Of a DNA stretch of 64,000 nucleotides, positions 51,850-60,190 are shown piece after piece (positions within the stretch are counted from its first letter, which is position 1; every line of letters starts with the position of its first letter). Under the pieces are notes generated by a model. The model worked only from the letters and a program-made list of their open reading frames with translations. It searched no databases and was not told where the DNA came from. This DNA comes from Pseudoclavibacter helvolus (GTDB lineage Bacteria; Actinomycetota; Actinomycetes; Actinomycetales; Microbacteriaceae), in NCBI RefSeq assembly GCF_014191305.1, contig NZ_JACHWJ010000001.1, positions 868,001 through 932,000 of the forward strand, given 5' to 3'. Position numbers and translations under genes: made by a program.

Positions 51850-52476
51850 TCAGGACTGCGCGGCCGCCCGCCCCGGGGTCGCGAGCGTCACACGGTGGAC
51901 CGCCCACATCTCCCGAACGCGATCGGCAATGCTCCTGCCATCGTTCAGATCATCGATGAGCAACTGAATTCCGACGAGGTTCGCCAAAACCTGCCAGGCA
52001 GCCGCATCCACGTCGATGTCGTCGCGGAGGGCGCCAGACTCACGAGAAGCCTGCAACGCTTCCTTGGTCACTTCGAGCCAGAGGTCGAACGGGCGAGGCA
52101 GCTCTTCCTCGATGAGTTCACGTTCCCGGACGAGCCTGATGGTCGCGCGAATGAGCGCATCGGACTGGAAGCGCTCCGCGATTCTGATCATGAGCGACTC
52201 GAGCTCATCCAGCGAAAGTCCGCGTGCGCGGGACGCCGCGATCTCCTCCTCCCACATCACCGACCAGTTCGCCGTCACCGCCTGCGCGAGGAGCGCTTTC
52301 GTCGGAAAGTGGAAGTAGACCGTGCCCTTGGTCATGCCAAGGCGGTCGGAAATATCGCTGAGTACCGTGGCGGCATAGCCGTTGGCCTCGAACTCGAGCG
52401 ACGCCGCTTCGAGAAGCGCCTGCCTCGTCTGCGCTCGCTGTTCAGCTCGCTTCATCATCCCCTGCTTTTCGTGCAT
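51850..52476 (-). CDS. TetR-family transcriptional regulator
   Basis: The 208-residue repressor has an N-terminal helix-turn-helix (LEFEANGYAATVLSDISDRL, GMTKGTVYFHFPTKALLAQAV; quoted in parts) and a helical ligand-binding domain. The text resembles the ScbR/ArpA gamma-butyrolactone receptor group (YFHFPTKALLAQAV), but homology to true receptors is not certain. The start is ambiguous: ATG 52476, or ATGs at 52458 and 52455 closer to the domain. Its position directly before the large RND exporter, in the same direction, suggests it controls that pump. Confidence 0.88.
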   Translation of the reverse strand: MHEKQGMMKRAEQRAQTRQALLEAASLEFEANGYAATVLSDISDRLGMTKGTVYFHFPTKALLAQAVTANWSVMWEEEIAASRARGLSLDELESLMIRIAERFQSDALIRATIRLVRERELIEEELPRPFDLWLEVTKEALQASRESGALRDDIDVDAAAWQVLANLVGIQLLIDDLNDGRSIADRVREMWAVHRVTLATPGRAAAQS

Positions 52477-52586
52477 GCGGAATCGACGTCGACCCCGCCT
52501 GTGGGGCCTCAGTCTAGACCTGAGAGCGTTCGCCGGGTCGCCTGGCGCACGCAGGAGTGAAATCTGGCTAGAATCGACAGCGCTTG

Positions 52587-52661
52587 GGGCGGTAGCCAAG
52601 CTGGTTAAGGCATCCGGCTCATAACTGGACGATGCGTGGGTTCGAGTCCCACCCGCCCTAC
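52587..52661 (+). tRNA. tRNA with CAT anticodon, probably tRNA-Met
   Basis: Acceptor GGGGCGG pairs with CCGCCCT (one G-U). The anticodon stem TCCGG/CTGGA encloses loop CTCATAA (CAT), the T-arm is GTGGG/CCCAC with loop TTCGAGT, and the discriminator is A. CCA is not encoded. Elongator Met is most likely. A lysidine-modified Ile isoacceptor also has a CAT anticodon and cannot be excluded by eye. Confidence 0.92.
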
Positions 52662-52706
52662 TCAGGTCTCTGCACGAGGGCCCACCGGCGTGGCACGATG
52701 GTGGGC

Positions 52707-53051
52707 ATGATCGTTGCCTTCTCTGTCGCCCCCAGCGGAACTCCGAGCCCCTCAGCCCCGTCTCCAGGGGAGGGCGACGCGTCGCTCCACAACGCCGTCG
52801 CCGCTGCGGTCGCCGTCGTGCGCGCATCAGGGCTCCCGAACCGCACCGACTCGATGTTCACGACGATCGAGGGTGACTGGGATGAGGTCTTCGCGGTCGT
52901 CAAGGCGGCGACGGAGGCTGTCGGGCAGTTCGGGAGCCGCGTCTCCCTGGTGTTGAAGGCAGACATCCGGCCGGGGCACACCGGCGAGCTCGACGGCAAG
53001 GTCGAGCGCCTGGAAGCCGCACTGGAGGCTCGCGAGGAGCAGTCCAGCTAG
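52707..53051 (+). CDS. Thiamine-binding YqgV/MTH1187-family protein
   Basis: The 114-residue protein has the ferredoxin-like family pattern: IVAFSVAPSGTPS at the start, LHNAVAAAVAVVRASGLPNR, the TTIEGDWDEVFAVVKAATEAV block and VSLVLKADIRPG. Members bind thiamine or hydroxymethylpyrimidine-like ligands, usually as tetramers. It begins shortly after tRNA-Met; ATG 52698 is an alternative start. It is convergent with the XRE gene, only 6 bases apart. Confidence 0.82.
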   Translation: MIVAFSVAPSGTPSPSAPSPGEGDASLHNAVAAAVAVVRASGLPNRTDSMFTTIEGDWDEVFAVVKAATEAVGQFGSRVSLVLKADIRPGHTGELDGKVERLEAALEAREEQSS

Positions 53052-53057
53052 ACGGCG

Positions 53058-53351
53058 TCAGCCGGCGGCGCGCATCCCGGTGCCCGTCGCAGCCTCGGCT
53101 TGGCCCTCAGGCTCGCTAATCTGGGACCAGATCTCGTCGAGCGAAATCGACAGGACCCCGGCAATCGCGGCGATCGTCGAGAACGCAGGCGTCGCGACTC
53201 GGCCCGACTCGATCTTGCGAAGCGTCTCAGGCGACACTCCGGCATCGAGCGCTACCCGAAGCATGGAGCGCTCGCCACGCGCACGGCGCAGGAACTCGCC
53301 GAGGCGCTCCCCGCGCTCGATCTCCTCGGGGCTGAGCGGAAGTCTGACCAT
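53058..53351 (-). CDS. XRE-family helix-turn-helix regulator
   Basis: The 97-residue Cro/CI-type DNA-binding protein has the HTH at about residues 15-75 (LGEFLRRARGERSMLRVALD, AGVSPETLRKIESGRVATPA, FSTIAAIAGVLSISLDEIW). A short acidic/Ala tail follows. It is divergent from the methionine aminopeptidase gene, and the shared gap carries a clear palindrome. It probably represses itself and map. Chromosomal XRE plus second map is a recurring actinobacterial pair. Confidence 0.9.
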   Translation of the reverse strand: MVRLPLSPEEIERGERLGEFLRRARGERSMLRVALDAGVSPETLRKIESGRVATPAFSTIAAIAGVLSISLDEIWSQISEPEGQAEAATGTGMRAAG

Positions 53352-53354
53352 GAC

Positions 53355-53394
53355 CCGATACTAATCCGGTATATCTTTACCGGGATACTTATTG
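53355..53394. promoter_or_regulatory. Operator/promoter region between XRE gene and map
   Basis: CCGGTA-TATCTT-TACCGG (53366-53383) is a perfect inverted repeat with 6-base arms. GATACTAATC (53357-53366) and GATACTTATT (53384-53393) flank it as near-direct repeats. The region is AT-rich for this genome, so promoter elements for both genes probably overlap the repressor site. Confidence 0.65.
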
Positions 53395-53428
53395 GGGCAC
53401 GTCGTGGCCTCCCGGCGAAAGGCACCGC

Positions 53429-54211
53429 ATGATCGAGATCCTCAACGAAGCAGAACTCTCACGAGCAGCAGTCACCGGGCAGCTCGTCGGGACGATCCTG
53501 CACGACTTGAAGTCGAGGATCAGAGTCGGCACCAACCTGCTGGAGGTCGACCGTTGGGCGAAGGCCATGATCCTCGAAGCCGATGCGACCTCGTGCTACA
53601 TCGACTACGAGCCTTCCTTCGGACGCGGTCCGTTCGGGTACTACATCTGCGTCGGCGTGAACGATGCCGTCCTCCACGGGAAGCCTCACGACTATCAGCT
53701 TGCAGACGGCGACCTCCTCACGCTCGACCTCGCGGTAGTCAAGGGCGGCGTGGCTGCCGACGCGGCGATCAGCTTCATCGTGGGCTCGACACGGGACCCC
53801 GCTGACGACGCGCTCATCGATTCCACCGAGCGCGCGCTCGCCGCCGCGATCGCCGCAGCGCGTCCAGGTGCACGAATCGGCGACCTCTCTCACGCGATCG
53901 GCAGCGTGCTCGCCGAAGCTGGCTACGAGATCAACATGGAGTTCGACGGGCACGGGATCGGCTCGACGATGCACCAGGACCCGCACGTCGCCAACGACGG
54001 TCGCCCTGGCCGCGGCGTGCGTCTTCGCAGCGGGATGCTGCTCGCGATCGAACCGTGGGTCATGGCCGACACAAACCGACTCGTCACCGACGAGGACGGC
54101 TGGACCCTGCGTAGCGCGACGGGATGCCGGACAGCCCACACCGAGCACACGATCGCGATCGTGGAAGACGGGGCGCGCGTCCTGACCCTGCCGGCGTCGC
54201 CGACGACCTGA
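53429..54211 (+). CDS. map: Methionine aminopeptidase, type I (probable second copy)
   Basis: The 260-residue dimetal enzyme removes N-terminal methionine. Metal ligands are visible: D in LTLDLAVVKGG, D in ADAAISFIVG, H in DGHGIGSTMHQDP, E in LLAIEPWVM and E in AHTEHTIAIVED. The N-terminus has no zinc-finger extension. Control by an adjacent XRE regulator and distance from the ribosomal secY/adk cluster indicate an accessory map, not the housekeeping one. Activity is likely as no key residue is missing. Confidence 0.92.
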   Translation: MIEILNEAELSRAAVTGQLVGTILHDLKSRIRVGTNLLEVDRWAKAMILEADATSCYIDYEPSFGRGPFGYYICVGVNDAVLHGKPHDYQLADGDLLTLDLAVVKGGVAADAAISFIVGSTRDPADDALIDSTERALAAAIAAARPGARIGDLSHAIGSVLAEAGYEINMEFDGHGIGSTMHQDPHVANDGRPGRGVRLRSGMLLAIEPWVMADTNRLVTDEDGWTLRSATGCRTAHTEHTIAIVEDGARVLTLPASPTT

Positions 54212-54227
54212 AGCAGGCGGGCGCTGG

Positions 54228-55481
54228 TCAGTCGAGCGAGTGGTCCTGCTCGTTGATCGAGTCCCGCGCGACTTCCTTCACCGAGGCGCCCCGGTAGAGG
54301 CGCTCGAAGAGCTCGAGCGTGCGATCGATGTCGTGCATGCGCACGAGGTCGAGACCCGCGCGAGCCATCTCCTCACGCTCGGAGGTCGAGAGAGCAAGCG
54401 CCTTCGAGAGCTTGTCTGCGAGGTCGCGTTCGTTGTTCGGCTCGAAGAGGAACCCGTTCTCGCCGTCGTGCACGAGGTGTGGCAGCGCCATCGCATCGGC
54501 TGCGACGACTGGCTGCCCCGAGGCCATAGCCTCCATCGTGGCGATCGACTGCAGTTCCGCGATCGATGGCATCGCGAACACGGAAGCTCGCGTGTACATG
54601 CGACGAAGTTCCTGATCGCTCAGGTACCCGTGGAAGGTCACTCGATCGGCGAGACCGAGCTGCTTGGCGAGCGACTGCAGGTTCTTCTTCTGGTCTCCCC
54701 CGCCGACGATGTCGAGCTGCACGTCGGACGGGAGCAGCGTGAGGGCTCTGAGCAGCACATCGATCTTCTTCTCTCCGGTGACCCGACCCACGAAGAGAAT
54801 GCGCTTGGGCTCGCGTGGCGAGAAGTCGAATGTGTAGTCGGACGTTCGGATGCCGCACGAGATCGCGAGCACGTCTGAAATGCCGCCGTTCGCCTCGAGA
54901 AAGTCGGCTGCGCGGCGCGTCGGGGTCGTGATCGCGGATGCTCGGCCGAGCGTCGAGCGCGCATCTTTCCACCAGATGCTCGCCGCGAGACCACGGAGCG
55001 CCTGCGGCAGCAGCGAGTGGTCGACGAGGTTCTCGATCATGAGGTGGTTCGTGCCGATGATGCGGATGCCGCGCTTCTCGGCTTCGATCGCGACTCCGCG
55101 GCCGATGATGACCGCCGACTGGAAGTGCACGACGTCGGGACGGACCTCGTCGACCACGCGCTGCGACTCGGAGCGGATGTGCCACGGGGGTGCGTAGCGC
55201 AGCCAGTCGTGCGCCCACCAACGGTGAGACTTGAGTCGGTGGGCGGTAATCTTCTGCCCGTCGTACTCTTCCATCCAGGTGCCATGACGCCGACTGGCTG
55301 CCGGGACGATGACGTGCACGTCGTGCCCACGCGCGGCCATGCCGGAAGCGAGGTGCTCCGTGAACTTAGCGGCGCCGTTGACGTTCGGTGTGAAGGTGTC
55401 CCCCGCGATCAGGATCTTGAGCGGCCGCTCGCCGTCAGCTGCGACAGCGGTGGTGCTTGTTGAATGACCTTCATTCGGCAC
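54228..55481 (-). CDS. Family 4 glycosyltransferase (mannosyltransferase-like)
   Basis: The 417-residue GT-B enzyme has an N-terminal acceptor domain (ILIAGDTFTPNVNGAAKFTEHLASGM in parts; DVVHFQSAVIIGRGVAIEAE). The C-terminal donor domain has RILFVGRVTGEKKIDVLLRAL and the EX7E-type SIAELQSIATMEAMASGQPVV (quoted short), as in GT4 enzymes using GDP-mannose or UDP-sugars. The NGAAKFTEHLA and MIENLVDH text is typical of actinobacterial lipid mannosyl- or glucosyltransferases such as those for phosphatidyl-myo-inositol mannosides or glycolipids. The exact product cannot be set. Convergent with map. Confidence 0.86.
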   Translation of the reverse strand: MPNEGHSTSTTAVAADGERPLKILIAGDTFTPNVNGAAKFTEHLASGMAARGHDVHVIVPAASRRHGTWMEEYDGQKITAHRLKSHRWWAHDWLRYAPPWHIRSESQRVVDEVRPDVVHFQSAVIIGRGVAIEAEKRGIRIIGTNHLMIENLVDHSLLPQALRGLAASIWWKDARSTLGRASAITTPTRRAADFLEANGGISDVLAISCGIRTSDYTFDFSPREPKRILFVGRVTGEKKIDVLLRALTLLPSDVQLDIVGGGDQKKNLQSLAKQLGLADRVTFHGYLSDQELRRMYTRASVFAMPSIAELQSIATMEAMASGQPVVAADAMALPHLVHDGENGFLFEPNNERDLADKLSKALALSTSEREEMARAGLDLVRMHDIDRTLELFERLYRGASVKEVARDSINEQDHSLD

Positions 55482-55603
55482 GGGGTGGTGACCTCGATCT
55501 CGTTTCGGGGGCTCGCGACAGATTGTGGTCGTCGCTCGCGGAATCTCACGTCATGGTACTCGCCGCGCCCTGAGGTGCGGCTTCAGCACACGCTGGACAG
55601 CTG

Positions 55604-56614
55604 CTATTGCTCGGTGACTCGCGCCTCTGCGTCGCTGTGACGTCCCTCGAGGTCGAGGGCTCCGCGCCCCTCGACCGCGTTCCGTCGAACGGCTTCGACC
55701 TCGGCGTCCGTCTGCCCGCGCTCGAGCACGAAGACGCCCGTGACGGCGATGGCGCCAGACACGATGAACATGAGGTAGGCGTACCAGGGGGCTGCGCTCG
55801 CTTCCCCGAGGACGGCGATGGCAATGGCGACCGCGATGATCGGGTCGATCACCGTCAGTCCTGCGATGACCATGTCCGGCGGGCCCGACGCGTAGGCGTT
55901 CTGCACGAAGTAGCCACCGACCCCCGTTGCGACGAGCAGCGCGACGAGGCAGATAAGGGTGAGCCACTCGAAGTTGTCGTGCTGGATGCGGTTGATGGTG
56001 ATCTTCGCGAGCGTCGCGACGAAGCCGTAGATGACACCGGCCCCGAGTACGTAGATGAGTGCCTTGAATCGCTTGCGCAGCAGGAAGAAGCCGGTTCCGA
56101 AGACAACGACGACAACTGCGAGCACGACGAGCACTGTTGCGACCTGCTCGTCGGAGATCGCCTTTTCCTTGGCGAAGAGCGCCGCGACGGTGACAAACGC
56201 GCCGACGCCGATGATGCAGAGGGCCACTGCGAAGATCTTCACGTTCGGGAGTCGCTGCCTGATGGCCCGCGCTGTCAGCAGCGTTGTCAGGAGCAGCGAG
56301 ACCACTCCGAGCGGCTGCACGACGATGATCGGCGTGAAGACGAACGATGCGAGTTGCATGACGACGGCAAGTCCGAGCATGACCGTGCCGATGACCCAGG
56401 AGGGTCGACTCACCAGCGCGAGCAGGTGCTTCAGGTTCAGTCCGGCTGCGCCGCTTGTGCCGCTTGCGGCTTCCACCTTGCTCACGCCGCGATGCTGGTA
56501 CATGGCACCGAGTGACATGAAGACAGCACCGATCAAGGCGAGTGGGATGCCGATCATCTGGACCGGAGTGAGCCCTGGGAGCACTGCCAGATCACTGAGG
56601 GGTGCGATGGTCAT
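55604..56614 (-). CDS. DMT-superfamily (EamA-like) membrane protein
   Basis: The 336-residue integral membrane protein has about nine to ten helices, for example IGIPLALIGAVFMSLGAMY, WVIGTVMLGLAVVMQLASF, VVSLLLTTLLTARAI, and VIDPIIAVAIAIAVLGEA near the C-terminus. The repeated EamA pattern and a hydrophilic Glu-rich tail are visible. ATG 56614 is chosen over a frame start at 56695. Such DMT proteins export or import small metabolites. It precedes the GT4 gene in the same direction with a 122-base gap, and is divergent from def. Confidence 0.82.
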   Translation of the reverse strand: MTIAPLSDLAVLPGLTPVQMIGIPLALIGAVFMSLGAMYQHRGVSKVEAASGTSGAAGLNLKHLLALVSRPSWVIGTVMLGLAVVMQLASFVFTPIIVVQPLGVVSLLLTTLLTARAIRQRLPNVKIFAVALCIIGVGAFVTVAALFAKEKAISDEQVATVLVVLAVVVVVFGTGFFLLRKRFKALIYVLGAGVIYGFVATLAKITINRIQHDNFEWLTLICLVALLVATGVGGYFVQNAYASGPPDMVIAGLTVIDPIIAVAIAIAVLGEASAAPWYAYLMFIVSGAIAVTGVFVLERGQTDAEVEAVRRNAVEGRGALDLEGRHSDAEARVTEQ

Positions 56615-56679
56615 GATGGGCAATCCTATTGTGCGGCGCGCGTCGTGAAGGGATGTTGACGCGAAGATACGCTGATGGG

Positions 56680-57255
56680 ATGACAACTCTCCCAATTCGC
56701 ATCTACGGCGAGCCCGTCCTCCATGAACCCGCAGTACCGGTCGACGGGGTCACGGACGAGATCCGCGAGCTCGTCGCCGACATGTTCCAGACCATGGATG
56801 CGGCACCGGGCGTCGGCCTCGCTGGCCCCCAGGTCGGCGTCGGCAAGCGACTCTTCGTCTACTCCTACGAGGAGACGGACGGCACAATCCGCCGTGGCGT
56901 GGCCATCAACCCGGAGTTGTACGTGACGCCCGCTGAGCCCGAGTCGCTCCTGGAGCTCGACGACGAGCTCGAGTCAGAGGGGTGCCTGTCGTTCCCTGGC
57001 GAGCGCTACCCGTTGCGCCGATCCGAGCGTGCCCTGCTGCGCGCCACCGATCTTGAGGGCGAGCAGTACGAAATCGAAGCGGAGGGCTGGTTCGCGCGCA
57101 TCCTGCAGCACGAGTTCGACCACCTTAACGGCATCATCTACGCCGACCGGCTCGAGCACCCCTGGTACAAGGACGCGTTCAAGGTCATGCGGAAGCGCAG
57201 CTGGGGCGGGCCGGGCAAGAGCTGGCTGCCCGGCGTGGACGACCTCGAGGGCTGA
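56680..57255 (+). CDS. def: Peptide deformylase
   Basis: The 191-residue iron/zinc metalloenzyme removes formyl from new proteins. The three deformylase motifs are present: GVGLAGPQVGVGKR (motif 1; usual GxGLAAxQ with Gly for Ala), EGCLSFPGERYPLRR (motif 2, metal Cys), and ILQHEFDHLNGIIYADRL (motif 3, HExxH). ATG 56680 is the normal start. Works upstream of methionine aminopeptidase in N-terminal processing. An IS110 element has landed just after its stop codon. Confidence 0.95.
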   Translation: MTTLPIRIYGEPVLHEPAVPVDGVTDEIRELVADMFQTMDAAPGVGLAGPQVGVGKRLFVYSYEETDGTIRRGVAINPELYVTPAEPESLLELDDELESEGCLSFPGERYPLRRSERALLRATDLEGEQYEIEAEGWFARILQHEFDHLNGIIYADRLEHPWYKDAFKVMRKRSWGGPGKSWLPGVDDLEG

Positions 57256-57287
57256 CCGCGACCGGTCAATGATGCTCCTATTGGTTG

Positions 57288-58490
57288 TCAAGCCGCGGTG
57301 AGCCATTCTCGGTAGGTGTTCGCGAGGTCGTCGTCGCGGTGCGTGCCGCGCTCGAGTTTCGAGATCGTGGCGGGCCAGACGTTGAAGTGTTCCGCGACGG
57401 TCGTGAGGCTCAGTTTCCGTGCCTGTCGCAGCGGGCGAAGGTCATCGGTCACTGGGACCTCGACGATCGTGGTGAGCAGGGTGAACACCTCGCGCGCGAG
57501 CGCTCGCTTCAGGCAACGGATGATCTCCTTGTTGCTGTGGCCCAGCGCGCGTTTACGAGCGACGTAGTCGCGCGTGCGGGGCTCGTACGACATACGAACC
57601 AACGCGATCCGGTGCAGCGCGGCGTTCGCTTGCCGGTCCCCGCCTCGATTCAACCGGTGCCGGTTCGTCTTGCCGGACGAGGCGGGGATCGGGCTGACCC
57701 CGGCGAGAGCCGCGAATGAGGCCTCGCTGCGGAGCCGGTCCGGATTGTCGCCCGCGGTGACCAACAACTGCGCAGCCGTGATCGTGCCGATGCCTTTCGC
57801 CGCGACAAGAGCCGGGTTCGCGGCCGCAGTCAACGCCGCCAGCGCTTGATCGAGGTCGCTGACCTCCTCGCCCAACAGCTGGTGACGCCTCGCGAGCGAT
57901 CGCAGGCCCTGCCCGACCGCGGCGAGTAACGGATCGGTCGAGAGCCGCAACCGGGCCAGCGCCGCGATCAGTGCCTTGTCGCCCAGCGACCGGTAACGCT
58001 CCCGGATCAGGTCCGGAGCCGTGACCAGGAGAGACTTGATCTGGACTATCGCGGCGGTGCGCGCCTTGACGGCGCTGCGACGCGCGACCAGCAGATACCG
58101 GATCGCCTCGACCTGCCCGGCCCCCGCTTTCGGTGTCGCATGCTCCTCCTGGGCGAGCGCCGTGCGGGCAGCGGCGTAAGCATCCAACGGGTCGGACTTC
58201 CCGCGCGTGCGACGGACCTGTCGATTCGGGCGCAACACCTCAGCGACCCCGAACCCAGCCTCCCCAAGATGACGCGCCAGCCCAGCCCCGTAGGAACCGG
58301 TCCCCTCGACCCCGACGCGGACGACCGTCCCGAACGCGGCCATGAACGCGGCCAGCGCCGCGTAGCCGGCCGGTGTGGTCGGGAACTGCGCATCACCGAG
58401 TTGTTTCCCGTTGGAATCGATCACCGCGGCATGATGCGTGTCCGCGTGCGTATCGACACCCGCGAAGATTTTCTCGAGTCTTGTTGTCAT
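57288..58490 (-). CDS. IS110-family transposase with C-terminal helix-turn-helix
   Basis: The 400-residue transposase has a DEDD RuvC-like domain (GVDTHADTHHAAVID, VEGTGSYGAGLARHLG, KSDPLDAYAAARTAL) and a transposase_20 domain (LVAAKGIGTITAAQLLVTAG, FAALAGVSPIPASSGKTNRH with catalytic Ser). It is followed by an extra C-terminal segment, residues ~346-400, reading LRQARKLSLTTVAEHFNVWP, ATISKLERGTHRDDD, which is a Cro/CI-like HTH. No frame damage is seen. It uses an RNA guide in characterised relatives. Confidence 0.95.
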   Translation of the reverse strand: MTTRLEKIFAGVDTHADTHHAAVIDSNGKQLGDAQFPTTPAGYAALAAFMAAFGTVVRVGVEGTGSYGAGLARHLGEAGFGVAEVLRPNRQVRRTRGKSDPLDAYAAARTALAQEEHATPKAGAGQVEAIRYLLVARRSAVKARTAAIVQIKSLLVTAPDLIRERYRSLGDKALIAALARLRLSTDPLLAAVGQGLRSLARRHQLLGEEVSDLDQALAALTAAANPALVAAKGIGTITAAQLLVTAGDNPDRLRSEASFAALAGVSPIPASSGKTNRHRLNRGGDRQANAALHRIALVRMSYEPRTRDYVARKRALGHSNKEIIRCLKRALAREVFTLLTTIVEVPVTDDLRPLRQARKLSLTTVAEHFNVWPATISKLERGTHRDDDLANTYREWLTAA

Positions 58491-58690
58491 GATGGTCCTG
58501 CCCTTCTTGATCGGATCGGCAGCCGACCGGGCGGGCAGACAGGACGTTGATGGGGCCTCTTCGACCAGGCTCCTATGAGGTCATGTCCGCCTGGTCGGCG
58601 CACTCACAAAGCGCCCCGTCCCAGCCGACGGATCAAAGCAAAGACACGAAGTCAGTCGGTGGCAGAGTCAGACCAAAACGAGGCCCTATA
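58491..58690 (-). ncRNA. Candidate bridge RNA region of the IS110 element
   Basis: About 200 bases without a gene lie upstream of the transposase start. On the minus strand it contains ATAGGAGC (58569-58576), identical to the right end of the element (57274-57281). It also contains GAGGCCC (58553-58559), the exact complement of GGGCCTC at the left end (58680-58686). Such paired matches to both donor ends are expected of the donor-binding loop of an IS110 bridge RNA. The RNA borders and target loop are not resolved here. Confidence 0.5.
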
Positions 58691-58726
58691 AGCATCAACG
58701 TCGGTGGCCCCTGCGAGGGTTCCGAC

Positions 58727-59005
58727 ATGACCACAGCGCTTGACGACCCCATCGAGGTCGAACTCGTCGACGAGCTCCCTTCCGTCTTCTGGTGGGAGCG
58801 CTTCGCCTACGTCGTGCACGGGCTGCCGCAAGCCTTCTACCGGCGGGTGCAGCAGCGTTGGTGGGCCGGCGAAGGAGACCCGTCCAGGCTCGACACCGAG
58901 TTCTGGCGAGTCAGTGCGAGCCGAGACGGGCATGACGGCGAGGAGTGCCTGTACGACCTCCGGCGGGATCCTGACGGCTGGCGACTCGTGCTCAGGTGGG
59001 AGTGA
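58727..59005 (+). CDS. DUF6504 family protein
   Basis: The 92-residue small acidic/aromatic protein has the family pattern: a short strand IEVELVDELPSVFWW, AYVVHGLPQAFYRRVQQRWW and the C-terminal LYDLRRDPDGWRLVLRW. Actinobacteria carry it often near dinB/DNA-polymerase-like genes, but none is near here. Function is unknown. ATG 58727 has a GAGGG upstream. It lies immediately right of the IS110 left end and is convergent with hutI. Confidence 0.72.
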   Translation: MTTALDDPIEVELVDELPSVFWWERFAYVVHGLPQAFYRRVQQRWWAGEGDPSRLDTEFWRVSASRDGHDGEECLYDLRRDPDGWRLVLRWE

Positions 59006-59032
59006 CGGGCTCCCAGCAGCGCTGAACGGGAA

Positions 59033-60190
59033 TCAGGCGATGGGCGCCCCCGCCTGCCAGACGGCCTGGGTGAGCTGCATGCCGGGCCGGTACGCGAGGT
59101 GGGTGACCGAAGGCGCGTCGAGCACCTGCAGGTCCGCACGGAAACCGGGAGCCAGGGCTCCGATCGGGAGCGCACCCTCGTGCCTACCCAGGGCTCGCGC
59201 GCCACCCATCGTCGCCGACCAGACGGCTTCCTGCACGGTCATGTGCATCTGCAGCACGGCGGTGGCTACGCAGAAGCCCATCGAGGTTGTGTACGAGGTC
59301 CCTGGGTTGCAGTTGCTGGCGAGTGCGACGGTCGCGCCGGCATCGATCAGGGCCCTCGCGGGTGGGAAAGGCTGTCGCGTCGACAGATCGCAAGCTGGCA
59401 GCAGCGTCGCCACGGTCGTGGATGCTCCGAGGCGTTCGATGTCATCAGCATCAAGGAAATTGCAGTGGTCGACACTGGCTGCACCGAGCTCCACGGCGAG
59501 CTTCACCCCGGGCCCCGGACCGAGCTGGTTGCCGTGGACGCGCAGACCCAGGCCCGCGTCGAGGCCGGCCTGCAGCACTGCTCGCGACTGGTCCTCATCG
59601 AATGCTCCCCGCTCACAGAACACATCGATCCAGGTCACGTGGGGGCGCACGGCATCGAGCATCTTGCCCGTGACGAGCCCCACGTAGTCATCGGCGTCCC
59701 AGCCGTCTGGCACGACATGGGCGCCGAGGTACGTCACGTCCTGCGATACCTCAGCCGCGAGGCGGGCCGATCGCTCTTCGGTCTCGACATTGAGCCCGTA
59801 CCCGGTCTTCGTTTCCAGCCACGTCGTACCCCCGCGGTTCGCTGCGCGGACACGCTCGGCCATGAGCCCTCGCAGTTCCTCGCTGCTCGCGGCACGGGTG
59901 CGCTCGACCGACACCTTGATGCCGCCGGCCGCGTACGACTCTCCTGCCATGCGCGCCGCGAACTCGGCGGACCGGTCTCCCGCGAACGCGAGGTGGGTGT
60001 GCGAGTCGACCCACCCAGGCAACACGGCGCGGCCGTCGACGTCGACTCGCTCGTCCGCGGCGGGGGCGCGCGCGCTCGGGCCGATCCACGCAATCCGTTC
60101 ACCGTCCACGACGAGTGCGGCGTCGTGCAGCACTCCCTCACCACCGTTGGTCGTGAGTTCCCCGATGTTCGTGAAGACGGTCGAGCTCAT
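59033..60190 (-). CDS. hutI: Imidazolonepropionase
   Basis: The 385-residue amidohydrolase converts imidazolone-5-propionate to formiminoglutamate, the third step of histidine degradation. Metal ligands and active site: VDSHTHLAFAGDRSAEF, HGNQLGPGPGVKLAVELGA (His), SVDHCNFLDADDIERLG (His), and ASNCNPGTSYTTSMGF. ATG 60190 overlaps the hutF stop as ATGA. It is the last gene of the overlapping hut run. Confidence 0.94.
   Translation of the reverse strand: MSSTVFTNIGELTTNGGEGVLHDAALVVDGERIAWIGPSARAPAADERVDVDGRAVLPGWVDSHTHLAFAGDRSAEFAARMAGESYAAGGIKVSVERTRAASSEELRGLMAERVRAANRGGTTWLETKTGYGLNVETEERSARLAAEVSQDVTYLGAHVVPDGWDADDYVGLVTGKMLDAVRPHVTWIDVFCERGAFDEDQSRAVLQAGLDAGLGLRVHGNQLGPGPGVKLAVELGAASVDHCNFLDADDIERLGASTTVATLLPACDLSTRQPFPPARALIDAGATVALASNCNPGTSYTTSMGFCVATAVLQMHMTVQEAVWSATMGGARALGRHEGALPIGALAPGFRADLQVLDAPSVTHLAYRPGMQLTQAVWQAGAPIA

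Larger units (their letters stand above)
57270..58695 (-). mobile_element. IS110-family element (approximate ends)
   Basis: It consists of an IS110 transposase with about 200 bases of non-coding sequence upstream of its start, the usual place of the bridge RNA in the IS110 group. The right end is near 57274-57281 (minus strand ATAGGAGC). The left end is near 58680-58696 (minus strand ATAGGGCCTC). IS110 elements have no true inverted repeats or target duplications, so the ends are estimates from the ATAGG similarity and the usual 1.4 kb size. Confidence 0.75.
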
